From positions 1 through 28,265 of IMG/VR virus record IMGVR_UViG_3300037427_003863: DNA of 28,265 nucleotides. One strand, given 5' to 3'. Numbering within the stretch: the first letter of the stretch is position 1; every line of letters starts with the position of its first letter. The translations under genes and the position numbers were made by a program. This stretch comes from a virus. Below are positions 7,125 to 14,498 of this stretch, piece after piece. The notes under the pieces are model-generated. The model was given only the letters and a program-made list of their open reading frames with translations. It did not search any database and was not told the DNA's origin.

Positions 7125-9713
7125 CTAATTTTCTAGGTTTTTAATTTCCGAAAGTTTCGTGAAAACTTTGTTATCTTGGCACGCTATCATATCAGCAAAA
7201 ACCGCCTCGTCTTTCTTTACTCCTTTGATAATAACAATGCTTTTCTCTTTTGGAAGTTTGTCGTCATTATCTCTTCTGCATATATCCAATTTGTCGTTAA
7301 ATATCAGAACCTTGATGGTGGCGGTTTCGTCGGTTATTTCAAACCTGCAATATCTGCTACCTCTCTTTGAGGTGGATGAATACGGCTTATCGTTTATGCG
7401 ACCAACAAAAATGCATTTTTCGTTCATTGGAAAGTTCTCCACTTCTCTGATCGAGAACAACCTAGGCATTCCTTGTCTTTTGGAGGAGAAGATATCGCGC
7501 AGAGATACTCCATGCGTATACCCTAGCAAATGATTCTCGTAATACCAATTAGCAAAACTCTCTGATTTTTTGTTTTGATTGTATATTTTAGCATAAGGAG
7601 ATGCTTTTCTTTTGATAGTCTCCAGTCTGCTATCTTTTATTATCTGCCTACCTTTGTCGTCTTTCGCTTTAACATTCAGATCTTTAATTACTTCGACTAG
7701 ATCGTAGTTGTATTTTTCACCCATAGGCAATGCTTTCATTTTTTCCCTGTCGGTGAGTAGGTTCCATATTTGAGCCTCGTAGACAACTTTGGTTCTTGTC
7801 TGTTTGAACCCCTCTAGAGACCCAGCCTGTATCAAAGGGCACAAAATGCTTAAAGATATACCAGCTTCTTTAGCTGCTTGAAATATCTCAAATTTAGTGG
7901 AGAACTCTTTTCTAAAGTCCATTAATTTGTCAATCGACTTATCGGATATACCTTTGATCGAAAGCAATCCGAAGCGAATATCGTCTCCTTCGATCTTAAA
8001 ATCCAAATCAGATTTAATTATGTGAGGGGGAAGCAGTTTAATGCCAAAAAGGTCAAATTCTTGTTCTATTTTAGATATCTCTTTAATTGGATCTGGCTCG
8101 TGCCGAGTCATTTTTAATAAAGCCAAAAAGAATTCTTTTGGATGCTTAAATTTGAGATATATAGTGGCCGCTGAAAGGGAAGCGTAAGCTATTGAATGGG
8201 ACTTATTGAAAGAATAGTTTGCGGAATCCTCTAGGACGCTCCATAGTACATCTCCAACGTCGACTTGACCTTTAGTGCCTGTCCATTCAGAGCTTAGCCT
8301 GTTTTCTTCTACCTTCTTTCTAATTTTCTTTTTCCACTCTCTAACTTCTTTAATTTTCTTCTTTCCGACTATCCTTCTTAAAGTTTCAGCTTCGTCAAGG
8401 GTAAAGCCTACTTTGTGGGCCATCTGCATCATCTGCTCTTGATACAAACAGACTCCGCCTGTGTTCTTTAGGATATCGTCGAAAAAAGGATGTATAGCTT
8501 CGTAAACATTGTTGTTGCTAAAGTCTGAATATTGATCCACAAAAGATAAAGCCCCGGGTCTACCTAAAGCAAGCACGGCACTCAACTCCTCTAGGTTTTT
8601 AGGCTTAACTTTCTGACAAACTCTAAAGTTAGCGTCAGCTTCTATTTGGAAAATTCCATGAGGGGACTTTAGGTCGTACGTTTGTTGGTATATGAATTCA
8701 TCGTTAAGATTTATATCAGTAACTTTTATCCCTATCTCCTTGCAGGCCTGATCAACAACAGAGACGCTTCTCAGGCCCAATATATCAAGTTTAACATTAG
8801 ATAAGGAAACCCAATTCATGTCAAACCCAGAAACGGGATCTTTATCAGAAGAAAGCTCGGTTGGACAAGATTTGTTAAGGTCATCGTAAGACAACAAAAT
8901 CCCAGAAGGATGAACTCCTTTATTCTTTATTAGCCCCGCTATCTTTCTGGCGACAGTGTAGACTTTTTCGTTATTGCTGCACCAATCTTCGAACTCGGCT
9001 ACCTCTTTTCTGGCGGTTTGGATATCTTGAACTTTTCCAAAAACTTTCGGTATTAAATTGGAAACTGAGTTCATTTCGGTTTCCGTTTTTTCCCCGACAA
9101 CCTTTCCGCACTCTTTTATCAAAAGCTTACCGCTTAATGTGTTGAGGGTGAGGATTTTTGCGGTTTTCCCTTTGAATTTATCCTCTAAGTATCTCAAAAC
9201 TTTTGAGCGACTGTAATAGCAAATATCCAAATCAACATCGCACATTAAGTTCCCATCTAAATATGTTACCCCATCTATGACTTGTTTTTTTGCCCTAGCT
9301 TTGGATATAAATCTCTCAAAGTATAGTCCATATTTTATTGGGTCTATTTGAGTGACCCCTATGAGGTATAAAACGAGACTGCCAGCAGCGGAACCTCTTC
9401 CCAAACCAGTTGGGATACCTTCCTCTTCGCAGAAATTGATCACATCGTATACGAGTAATATGTAATCAACAAATCCTAATTCTTTTATTATGCCCAGCTC
9501 TCTTTTTGTTCTGTTCACATAGTCTTGCCTGTTCCCAGATATTTCTATAGTCTTTAAACCTTCGCTGCATAAAGCCTTTAAAAAAGAAAAGTTATCGTCT
9601 TTGGCTAAGTCTATCCCTTGTTTCTTTTTTGGTTTAAAAGATGGCAGTCTGACTCCATGTATGTCAAGAGAAACGCCTTTTAATTCGGAGGTGAACTTAT
9701 TCATTATCGTCAT
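7125..9713 (-). CDS. dnaE: C-family DNA polymerase III alpha subunit, polymerase core without PHP domain
   Basis: 862 residues; replicative DNA polymerase. It opens in the palm region that follows the PHP domain in normal DnaE: GFVDYILLVYDVI, then GLGRGSAAGSLVLYLIGVTQ. Catalytic aspartates are D161 and D163 (in CDVDLDI) and D310 (VKLDILGLRS), equivalent to E. coli D401, D403 and D555. Later motifs GIFQIEA, YQEQMMQMAHKVGFTL, and FNKSHSIAYASLSAATIYLK are intact. A C-terminal OB-like region (about 755-830, CIFVGRINDKPY...RFEITDETATIKVLIF) follows tandem HhH-like sequence. E. coli DnaE is 1160 residues; the missing ~270 are the separate gene at 11149-11925. The start may be M1 or M4 (9704); it overlaps the upstream gene by 17 nt. 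Confidence 0.95.
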   Translation of the reverse strand: MTIMNKFTSELKGVSLDIHGVRLPSFKPKKKQGIDLAKDDNFSFLKALCSEGLKTIEISGNRQDYVNRTKRELGIIKELGFVDYILLVYDVINFCEEEGIPTGLGRGSAAGSLVLYLIGVTQIDPIKYGLYFERFISKARAKKQVIDGVTYLDGNLMCDVDLDICYYSRSKVLRYLEDKFKGKTAKILTLNTLSGKLLIKECGKVVGEKTETEMNSVSNLIPKVFGKVQDIQTARKEVAEFEDWCSNNEKVYTVARKIAGLIKNKGVHPSGILLSYDDLNKSCPTELSSDKDPVSGFDMNWVSLSNVKLDILGLRSVSVVDQACKEIGIKVTDINLNDEFIYQQTYDLKSPHGIFQIEADANFRVCQKVKPKNLEELSAVLALGRPGALSFVDQYSDFSNNNVYEAIHPFFDDILKNTGGVCLYQEQMMQMAHKVGFTLDEAETLRRIVGKKKIKEVREWKKKIRKKVEENRLSSEWTGTKGQVDVGDVLWSVLEDSANYSFNKSHSIAYASLSAATIYLKFKHPKEFFLALLKMTRHEPDPIKEISKIEQEFDLFGIKLLPPHIIKSDLDFKIEGDDIRFGLLSIKGISDKSIDKLMDFRKEFSTKFEIFQAAKEAGISLSILCPLIQAGSLEGFKQTRTKVVYEAQIWNLLTDREKMKALPMGEKYNYDLVEVIKDLNVKAKDDKGRQIIKDSRLETIKRKASPYAKIYNQNKKSESFANWYYENHLLGYTHGVSLRDIFSSKRQGMPRLFSIREVENFPMNEKCIFVGRINDKPYSSTSKRGSRYCRFEITDETATIKVLIFNDKLDICRRDNDDKLPKEKSIVIIKGVKKDEAVFADMIACQDNKVFTKLSEIKNLEN

Positions 9714-9915
9714 TTTTGGAAGGTCTTACGGCTCCTTCAATATCTAGTCTATGTAAAATTGTTTTTAGCGCATTCATACTGTCTTTGTCCGTTAGTCTAA
9801 ACAAGACTTCTGCAGCTTCTTCTTTTTTGTTCTTTTGAATAGCTATTAAAAGATAATCTATGTTATCTTCTTTTAACTTGTCAGAAAGATCGTAGAAGTA
9901 ATCTAAGGAAGGCAT
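9697..9915 (-). CDS. Small hypothetical protein in the split polymerase cluster
   Basis: 72 residues, predicted mostly helical (KLKEDNIDYLLIAIQKNKKE, MNALKTILHRLDIEG), with a polar, acidic C-terminus (PSKNDDNE). It is encoded between the DnaQ-like exonuclease and the polymerase core, 1 nt after the exonuclease stop codon, and overlaps the polymerase start by 17 nt. Its size and position recall the small theta-type accessory subunits of polymerase III cores, but I see no sequence similarity to theta (HolE). Function unknown. Confidence 0.6.
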   Translation of the reverse strand: MPSLDYFYDLSDKLKEDNIDYLLIAIQKNKKEEAAEVLFRLTDKDSMNALKTILHRLDIEGAVRPSKNDDNE

Positions 9916-9916
9916 T

Positions 9917-10573
9917 TTATATATCTACCATGTACTTTAACTTATCCCAAACCTTTATGTTCAGCTCTAAGTCAACCACTGCGTCATGAAGGTTATCGTA
10001 ATCGTGGTCAATGTCAAACTCTTTACCTAACGCTGTCAAATTGGTTCTTACCCCTCTTTTCCTTTTGTGAACCATCTTATACTGATGAAGGGTTAAGCCG
10101 TCTGGGTTGCCATTGGAGCGAAAAGGAACGTCCATTTTTACGCCTTTTGCCAAACAGTTAGTGTCTATAACTTTAGAAACTAGATGCCTGTAGTCTTTAC
10201 CCATGTAATTGTAGTAGTCTTTTATGAGGTAAATATCAAACCCTAAGATATTGTGGCCGACAATGTAATCGCAGGAGTCAAGTTCCCTTTCTATATCTTC
10301 AAAAGCTTTCTCTGGGGAAATAGCTAAAGACTCAAATTTTGAAGGGTTAAATTTTGTAATCCTTGCTGCCTCTTCGCCTATCTCCAAATCTGTGTCCCAT
10401 TTTATGTGAAGGTCCCACTTCTTGACGGGTTGAGTGTTGAACCCGCTCTTGGTTTTTATCATGCCAACCTGCCAAGGAAGGTTTTCAGCACTGTTTAGGC
10501 ATAGGTTAAACGTCTCGCAATCAATAAAAAGCAAGGTCTTGTCTTTGTTGAATCTTAGTAAATGTTCGTCCAT
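9917..10573 (-). CDS. DnaQ-like DEDDh 3'-5' exonuclease (proofreading candidate)
   Basis: 218 residues. All three exonuclease motifs are present: Exo I FIDCETF (D18, E20), Exo II HNILGFD (D113), and Exo III HDAVVD (H196, D201), which makes it DEDDh type. The fold is like the epsilon subunit of polymerase III and RNase T. It is encoded between the two halves of DnaE, so proofreading for this polymerase is the natural inference. It lacks an obvious clamp-binding QLxLF motif; the C-terminus is VWDKLKYMVDI. The start ATG lies 3 nt after the upstream stop (TAA ATA ATG). Confidence 0.9.
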   Translation of the reverse strand: MDEHLLRFNKDKTLLFIDCETFNLCLNSAENLPWQVGMIKTKSGFNTQPVKKWDLHIKWDTDLEIGEEAARITKFNPSKFESLAISPEKAFEDIERELDSCDYIVGHNILGFDIYLIKDYYNYMGKDYRHLVSKVIDTNCLAKGVKMDVPFRSNGNPDGLTLHQYKMVHKRKRGVRTNLTALGKEFDIDHDYDNLHDAVVDLELNIKVWDKLKYMVDI

Positions 10574-10576
10574 TAT

Positions 10577-11152
10577 TTAAAAATCAAAGGGGTCTTCATG
10601 GGCTTCGGGTATTAATGTTTTATGTAAGCCGGATATAGGTAAATTATACATATCCACTAAAGTAGTAAAGCCATTTGAGTTGTCTTTGCGGCCTTTTTTC
10701 CAAAGCTCAGATGCTTTCCAAAATTCTTCGTATGACATATCGCCGCAGTACCATACATTTATTAGTCCATAATATTGCTTCCCGCCTTTTCTTTGCAGGC
10801 CTTCTGCTGCTTCTCCATAATAGTCACTTTTTTTAAATTGCAAACTTATAAAAGCGTATCTGTCGGGCTTTTGGTGATTGCTCGTTTTTGCTACGGATAC
10901 ATCATAATGACTTTTTGGTTTTACTATCCTCCTTTTTGTTTTAACTTCGATAGTTTCACCATTTCGATTAATATCGTGGTTATATTTATCGCTTGGAGTT
11001 TTGACGCTCAAGTAAGTGCTTAACGCTAGTTCCCCAACTCTTCCAGCAGCATTTCCTCGACCACTCGTTATAGAATTATTTAAAGCGCCAAGTTCTGTAG
11101 CCCACCTCTTCGCTTCCTTTATCATTTCTTGCGTATGTGGTAATTTAATCAT
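10577..11152 (-). CDS. PD-(D/E)XK-type nuclease
   Basis: 191 residues. The catalytic pattern is E41 (in AGRVGELALSTYL), D60 (NHDINRNG), and E69-V-K71 (TIEVKTKRR), the classic PD-(D/E)XK layout. A later region (QYYGLINVWYCGDMSYEEFW) may complete the fold. Substrate specificity cannot be read from sequence; restriction-type, structure-specific or repair roles are possible. The end, AHEDPFDF, is similar to the end of the RecB-like nuclease two genes upstream. It overlaps the PHP gene by 4 nt (ATGA) and precedes the exonuclease. Confidence 0.7.
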   Translation of the reverse strand: MIKLPHTQEMIKEAKRWATELGALNNSITSGRGNAAGRVGELALSTYLSVKTPSDKYNHDINRNGETIEVKTKRRIVKPKSHYDVSVAKTSNHQKPDRYAFISLQFKKSDYYGEAAEGLQRKGGKQYYGLINVWYCGDMSYEEFWKASELWKKGRKDNSNGFTTLVDMYNLPISGLHKTLIPEAHEDPFDF

Positions 11153-11925
11153 TTTTTTTCATTCCAGCTTTCAAGGCAGAACTCATCGGAGCACATATGT
11201 TCAATGTTGGGTTTGCTCAGTATTGTTCTTTTGTTTATACATTTAAATGTAAGGTAAGCTTTAAAGTCTTTTTTATCTTTATAGTAAATTGATTTTGTTT
11301 TTATTAACGAATCACTGGACAAATTAAGCTCTTTTGAAGCGTAATTTTCAACAAGCTTAGTTAGAAGGCTGTCGAACGGAAGGTTATTATCCTCAATAAA
11401 GAAAACAGGGTCAAGAAAGGAGAAGTCGGGTATGCATGTTTTGCTATGTAAATTATTGTAAAAAACAAAAGAATCGTAAAAAGGCACCGCCAAAGACAGG
11501 TCTTCGTTAGACCAATGCTTTTTTAAGTTTTTGAAATCTGTTCGAGGCTCATAGTAAAAACCATCTTTAGCCGCTTCGCTGTATATCTTTATTAACCTTT
11601 CGTAACCGGCATTGTTCTTGCAAAATATAATATATTTACAGGAAGTGTTGAGGGAGCCTTCGTTTTTTACGGATAAGTCCTCACAAAAAGTAAGCCTAAG
11701 ACCGAAGTTGAACTTTAGGCCAGATGATTTAGCGTTAGTGCAGGCTTCCAAAAAGCCCGTCATGCTATCTTCAACCAAAAATAAATCATCTATGCCGTTT
11801 TCGGTGCATAGCTGAATCACTGAATCCGGATCAAGGGGGTCTTTATCTTTGATAGGTTCGCCAAGCGTAAGTATTGACCTACCAACACTATAATGAGATT
11901 TCCACAATGGAATAATGCTTCCCAT
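11149..11925 (-). CDS. dnaE: Stand-alone PHP domain of DnaE, active site degenerate
   Basis: 258 residues, matching the N-terminal PHP domain of C-family polymerases in length and pattern. It has KSHYSVGRSIL at the start, DDLFLVEDSMTGFLEACTNA then a GLKFNFGLRL strand, and IIFCKNNAGYERLIKIYSEA (family: LxKNxxGYxNLxxLxSxA). The C-terminal section AYLTFKCINKRT...CSDEFCLESWNEKK matches the end of the domain. Metal-ligand positions look lost: HxH is KSH, the LTDH motif is LVEDS, and the usual Glu of GxE is Arg. So it is probably structural, perhaps holding the exonuclease, as PHP does in E. coli. It has its own consensus promoter and ends ATGA into the nuclease gene. Confidence 0.85.
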   Translation of the reverse strand: MGSIIPLWKSHYSVGRSILTLGEPIKDKDPLDPDSVIQLCTENGIDDLFLVEDSMTGFLEACTNAKSSGLKFNFGLRLTFCEDLSVKNEGSLNTSCKYIIFCKNNAGYERLIKIYSEAAKDGFYYEPRTDFKNLKKHWSNEDLSLAVPFYDSFVFYNNLHSKTCIPDFSFLDPVFFIEDNNLPFDSLLTKLVENYASKELNLSSDSLIKTKSIYYKDKKDFKAYLTFKCINKRTILSKPNIEHMCSDEFCLESWNEKK

Positions 11926-11960
11926 GCCCGAATTATAGGATAGTGTTGGGGTGAGGTCAA
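11926..11960 (-). promoter_or_regulatory. Near-consensus sigma-70 promoter, leaderless geometry, for the split dnaE cluster
   Basis: Minus strand: TTGACC (11960-11955), exactly 17 nt, TATAAT (11937-11932), then TCGGGC and the ATG at 11925. The -35 box matches 5 of 6 and the -10 box 6 of 6. With the usual 6-nt gap after the -10, transcription would start on the A of the start codon. The -35 overlaps the stop codon of the upstream nuclease gene. Confidence 0.75.
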
Positions 11961-12925
11961 GCTAAAAAATCAAACAAATCTTCTTTTTCTTGATTTTTGT
12001 GAGCTGGGCAACCGTCGTAGGTCTTTTTGACTATTTTTTGACCCTTCTTTGCTACTAAATCGTCTTTGAGCGACCTACCGAGTACTTTGTTATCTTTGTC
12101 TACTAACTGCCAATAGTCGTAACTGTTTAAATACGGACATCTCCAAGAACCTATTTTGCAAAGCCAAGCGTTTTTCTTACTGTTTTTCGCGTAGTTAGAT
12201 TTTGCGTCCTTTTCTGTATAACTATTTATCTTTTGATATACTTCTGCCAAAAAGTATTCAAGACCTAACAGTTGGTCATCGTTAAACTCTAGGACTTGAG
12301 AGGGTTTCCTTGGGTGCCTTAAAAAAAGAAACTCAACTAAAGCTTTTTTATCTGGCCATATTTTTCTCGCAGCAAGGGAGTAGGCCATTGCTTGAATGTT
12401 GGATGTTAGCTCTTCTCCTCGAAATTTGTATTTGCTGCTTTTGTAATCTACAATCTTAAGCTCGTCTTCATAGTGAATTGGCTTATCCATAAATCCCCTT
12501 ATTTTGTACTCGGGGTCTTTATTGTCTATTAAGAACTCGTACTCGGGGTCTCTTATTTCGCCCCCTTCGCCAAGAAAGTCATTCTTTAAGCCGACCAGAA
12601 TCATGTTGTCCATTAATTCAAACGTATCATCAGAGGACATTTCAGGAAGGCTCCACTTCTCAGCATCTCGGTTCATGTGTTTTAAGACCAGTCTCGAAAT
12701 CGCCCTGCAAGGTCTAATAGATCCGCTATCTATGATTAATTTGATATACTTTTTGTGGCGAGGTTTAAGCAGAAGCTCGAAAACTAAATGAGCTATTGTT
12801 CCCCTGAGAGCCCCTTCGTTTTGTTGTTGGGGTACTTTCTCGTGGTAGTTCATCCAGTAAGACCAAGAGCAGGTCTCGAGCGTCTTTATTCTGGAAGCTG
12901 ATAGTATTTTTTCTTCTTTAGCCAT
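11957..12925 (-). CDS. RecB/Cas4-like PD-(D/E)XK exonuclease, probably with an Fe-S cluster
   Basis: 322 residues. Starts with the family opening LSASRIKTLETCSWSYWMNY, then H46 (RGTIAH), D147 (RGFMDKP), D160 and K162 (KIVDYKSSK) and Q178/Y182 (IQAMAYSL), which together form the RecB-family nuclease site. Cysteines C19, C256, C263 and C306 are spaced as in AddB/Cas4/Dna2 proteins that hold a 4Fe-4S cluster. It is probably a 5'-3' or end-processing exonuclease in phage recombination. There are no CRISPR repeats or cas1/cas2 nearby, so it is not an adaptation gene here. Its start overlaps the primase stop by 8 nt. It ends in EKEDLFDFLA, a possible docking tail. Confidence 0.85.
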   Translation of the reverse strand: MAKEEKILSASRIKTLETCSWSYWMNYHEKVPQQQNEGALRGTIAHLVFELLLKPRHKKYIKLIIDSGSIRPCRAISRLVLKHMNRDAEKWSLPEMSSDDTFELMDNMILVGLKNDFLGEGGEIRDPEYEFLIDNKDPEYKIRGFMDKPIHYEDELKIVDYKSSKYKFRGEELTSNIQAMAYSLAARKIWPDKKALVEFLFLRHPRKPSQVLEFNDDQLLGLEYFLAEVYQKINSYTEKDAKSNYAKNSKKNAWLCKIGSWRCPYLNSYDYWQLVDKDNKVLGRSLKDDLVAKKGQKIVKKTYDGCPAHKNQEKEDLFDFLA

Positions 12926-13817
12926 GAGCCCAATTGTTTATTTCGTCCTTATTCATAACCCCGAAATCGTTCTTAGTGGGTAGTTTAATTTTGATTTGGT
13001 GGGGGTCGAAGTACCTCTTGAGTTTTGTGGATATTTTTTCGGAAGCTACGTTACCCGCTTGAGAGCTTTTGATATCATTGTTGAGGCAGATAAATATCTT
13101 ATCCGGATCAATTTTGAGTAAAACATTTATCAGATCCACACTCACGTCTACACCGAAGGTGATCAAGCTATGTTTGTATCCAGCATTCCAAAGGGATAGC
13201 ATGTCTCCTATGCTCTCAACGAGGATAACTTTTTTTCTTTGTTTAATCTCTTTGAAGTTTAGGTGCAGGGGGTATTTCCATTTTGACTTTTCTCCAAAAT
13301 GTTTCCATTTTGGCCTAGTCTTGGAAGGCTGCAAGTCTCTGCCAGAAAAGCCAACTATAGACTTAGAAGAATTAAAAATAGGAAAAACGTATCTACCTAT
13401 CATCCTGCCAGTTCCAGCAATACCGCCTCTAAATAACTTAATTGTGTCGAGTGGAACACCTCTCTTCAACCAATAACTATGATCTGGAATGAGCTTATCG
13501 AGATACTCTGGGGAGTAAATTTTGGGGTGTTTGATTTCAGGTCTTTGGTTGGACTGTGTTTGAGTTGATATACCTTTTTTGGAAACCCACTTTGCAGCTT
13601 CTTGAGATGTTTTTAGATTAAGCGTTAGCTTAACTAAATCACTAAGAGAGCCTTTGATATTTGCGCTAAAGTCTATAAATCGACCAGACTTTTTGTCTAC
13701 TTTTAGCGAGGAGTTGTTGCCAGAGTCTCTGTAGATAGGTCTCATTCGATATTCTTTTCCGTTATCCACGATATTGGAATAGCCTATCTCGTCTAGTATA
13801 TCTTTTATTTCGCTCAC
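12918..13817 (-). CDS. DnaG-type primase with TOPRIM domain, zinc site lost
   Basis: 299 residues, about half the length of E. coli DnaG. The N-terminal region keeps the shape of the CHC2 zinc domain (YRMRPIYRDSGNN...SGRFIDFSANIKGSLSDLV), but every zinc cysteine/histidine is replaced; the protein has one cysteine in total. The TOPRIM domain is at about 195-270: ILVESIGDMLSLWNAG with E201 and FICLNNDIKSSQAGN with N246/D248 in place of DxD. The LNND variant occurs in other phage primase-like proteins. There is no helicase-binding C-terminal domain. It starts at GTG, overlapping the upstream TGA (GTGA). It likely makes primers for the DnaB-like helicase encoded at 21.7 kb. Confidence 0.8.
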   Translation of the reverse strand: MSEIKDILDEIGYSNIVDNGKEYRMRPIYRDSGNNSSLKVDKKSGRFIDFSANIKGSLSDLVKLTLNLKTSQEAAKWVSKKGISTQTQSNQRPEIKHPKIYSPEYLDKLIPDHSYWLKRGVPLDTIKLFRGGIAGTGRMIGRYVFPIFNSSKSIVGFSGRDLQPSKTRPKWKHFGEKSKWKYPLHLNFKEIKQRKKVILVESIGDMLSLWNAGYKHSLITFGVDVSVDLINVLLKIDPDKIFICLNNDIKSSQAGNVASEKISTKLKRYFDPHQIKIKLPTKNDFGVMNKDEINNWAHG

Positions 13818-14239
13818 GTCACCAATGATATTTGAGGCTTAATGGGGCAACCAGCAGACATCTCTATACCCTTGTCTCTTTTGACGTTTATAGAGTAAGC
13901 TGTTAAGTTGTCTTTGTAAATATCATTAATTAAATATCGAGGCCCGGGATTTAAATCAAAAATGATTTTATCGTATCTAACTTTAAACCTTTTTAACATT
14001 TTTAATGTATGCTGTTCTACTTTGGGGTTTCTTGCTGTTGTAAGCACAACGATGTCATCTTTTGGGAGGCTATTGATAAATTTTACACTCTTAGGTATGA
14101 CTTTTTCATAAAGATGGCTTCTTCCTTTTTTATCGCTTATGAGATCTTCTATATCGTCATCGCCCATATGTTTAACGATAGTGCCGTCTATGTCAATAAA
14201 CCAAGTTTTGTGTCTGAATAATTTGTCTTTTTGTTTCAT
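13814..14239 (-). CDS. HAD-family phosphatase
   Basis: 141 residues. Motif I is TWFIDIDGTIV (nucleophile D16, acid/base D18), motif II is VVLTTARN, and a C-terminal RYLINDIYKD holds the acidic motif. The lack of a cap domain suggests a large or polymeric phosphorylated substrate. Phosphosugars such as heptose or mannose derivatives are plausible, given the sugar kinase and nucleotidyltransferase in the same window; DNA or RNA 3'-ends are another option. The ATG lies 7 nt downstream of the mature end of tRNA-Leu, so processing would leave an almost leaderless mRNA. It ends in a GTGA overlap with the primase gene. Confidence 0.75.
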   Translation of the reverse strand: MKQKDKLFRHKTWFIDIDGTIVKHMGDDDIEDLISDKKGRSHLYEKVIPKSVKFINSLPKDDIVVLTTARNPKVEQHTLKMLKRFKVRYDKIIFDLNPGPRYLINDIYKDNLTAYSINVKRDKGIEMSAGCPIKPQISLVT

Positions 14240-14246
14240 ATAAATC

Positions 14247-14333
14247 TGGTACCGGTGACTGGACTCGAACCAGTACTCCCTAACGGGAAAGAGATTTTAA
14301 GTCTCTCGTGTCTACCAATTCCACCACACCGGC
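14247..14333 (-). tRNA. tRNA-Leu (anticodon UAA)
   Basis: 87 nt including an encoded CCA. The acceptor stem pairs GCCGGTG with CACCGGT (G1-U72, then six pairs). The anticodon stem AGAGA/TCTCT encloses the loop CTTAAAA, giving anticodon UAA. A long class II variable arm (CCC-GTTA-GGG) and T-arm ACTGG-TTCGAGT-CCAGT are present. It decodes UUA/UUG, which are frequent in this AT-rich genome. The upstream mini-gene reads into its 5' half. Confidence 0.97.
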
Positions 14334-14429
14334 GTTTTTTGTGTGTCGAGGCGAGTAGGGGCAGTTTTTGCATCCTGTTCCACAACACTTTCTTTGCTTA
14401 ATTAAAAATTCTCTTGATAAGGGTTCCAT
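14280..14429 (-). CDS. DUF5522-like cysteine mini-protein, probably the 3' part of a broken or recoded gene
   Basis: 49 codons from ATG 14429. The core KCCGTGCKNCPY matches the C-C-G-x-G-C-x-x-C-P-Y signature of the small DUF5522 family, probably a metal site. After about residue 32 the frame enters the 5' half of tRNA-Leu and reads AGVVELVDTRDLKSL, the usual spurious peptide made when tRNA-Leu is translated, so the natural protein likely ends near the tRNA. Upstream, the same frame continues across a TAG into the 22-codon ORF, while the +1 frame reads WFGSGRWNPYQENF. This suggests frame changes inside one gene. Function unknown. Confidence 0.45.
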   Translation of the reverse strand: MEPLSREFLIKQRKCCGTGCKNCPYSPRHTKNAGVVELVDTRDLKSLSR

Positions 14430-14498
14430 CTACCAGAACCAAACCATGTAGTCGTCTTCAAAGTCCTCTGGTAAAATGTCATAACTTTTTCTTTTCAT
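14430..14498 (-). CDS. 22-codon ORF, likely the 5' part of the DUF5522-like gene
   Basis: Reads MKRKSYDILPEDFEDDYMVW then FW and TAG. The start is supported by a good Shine-Dalgarno (GGAGG, 9 nt before the ATG) and by an ATGA overlap with the thermonuclease stop. The TAG is directly followed in frame by the ATG of the DUF5522-like ORF. A 22-residue protein is unlikely by itself; it is better seen as the beginning of a ~57-residue protein interrupted by frame changes or an amber codon. Confidence 0.35.
   Translation of the reverse strand: MKRKSYDILPEDFEDDYMVWFW

Noticed and set aside
7125-11925. Intein or trans-splicing as the cause of the DnaE split
   Set aside because: Neither the end of the PHP chain (ESWNEKK) nor the start of the core (MTIMNKF) carries intein motifs, and three unrelated genes lie between them.
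11957-12925. CRISPR-Cas4 adaptation gene
   Set aside because: The fold is RecB/Cas4-like, but there are no repeats, cas1 or cas2 in the window; a phage exonuclease is the better call.
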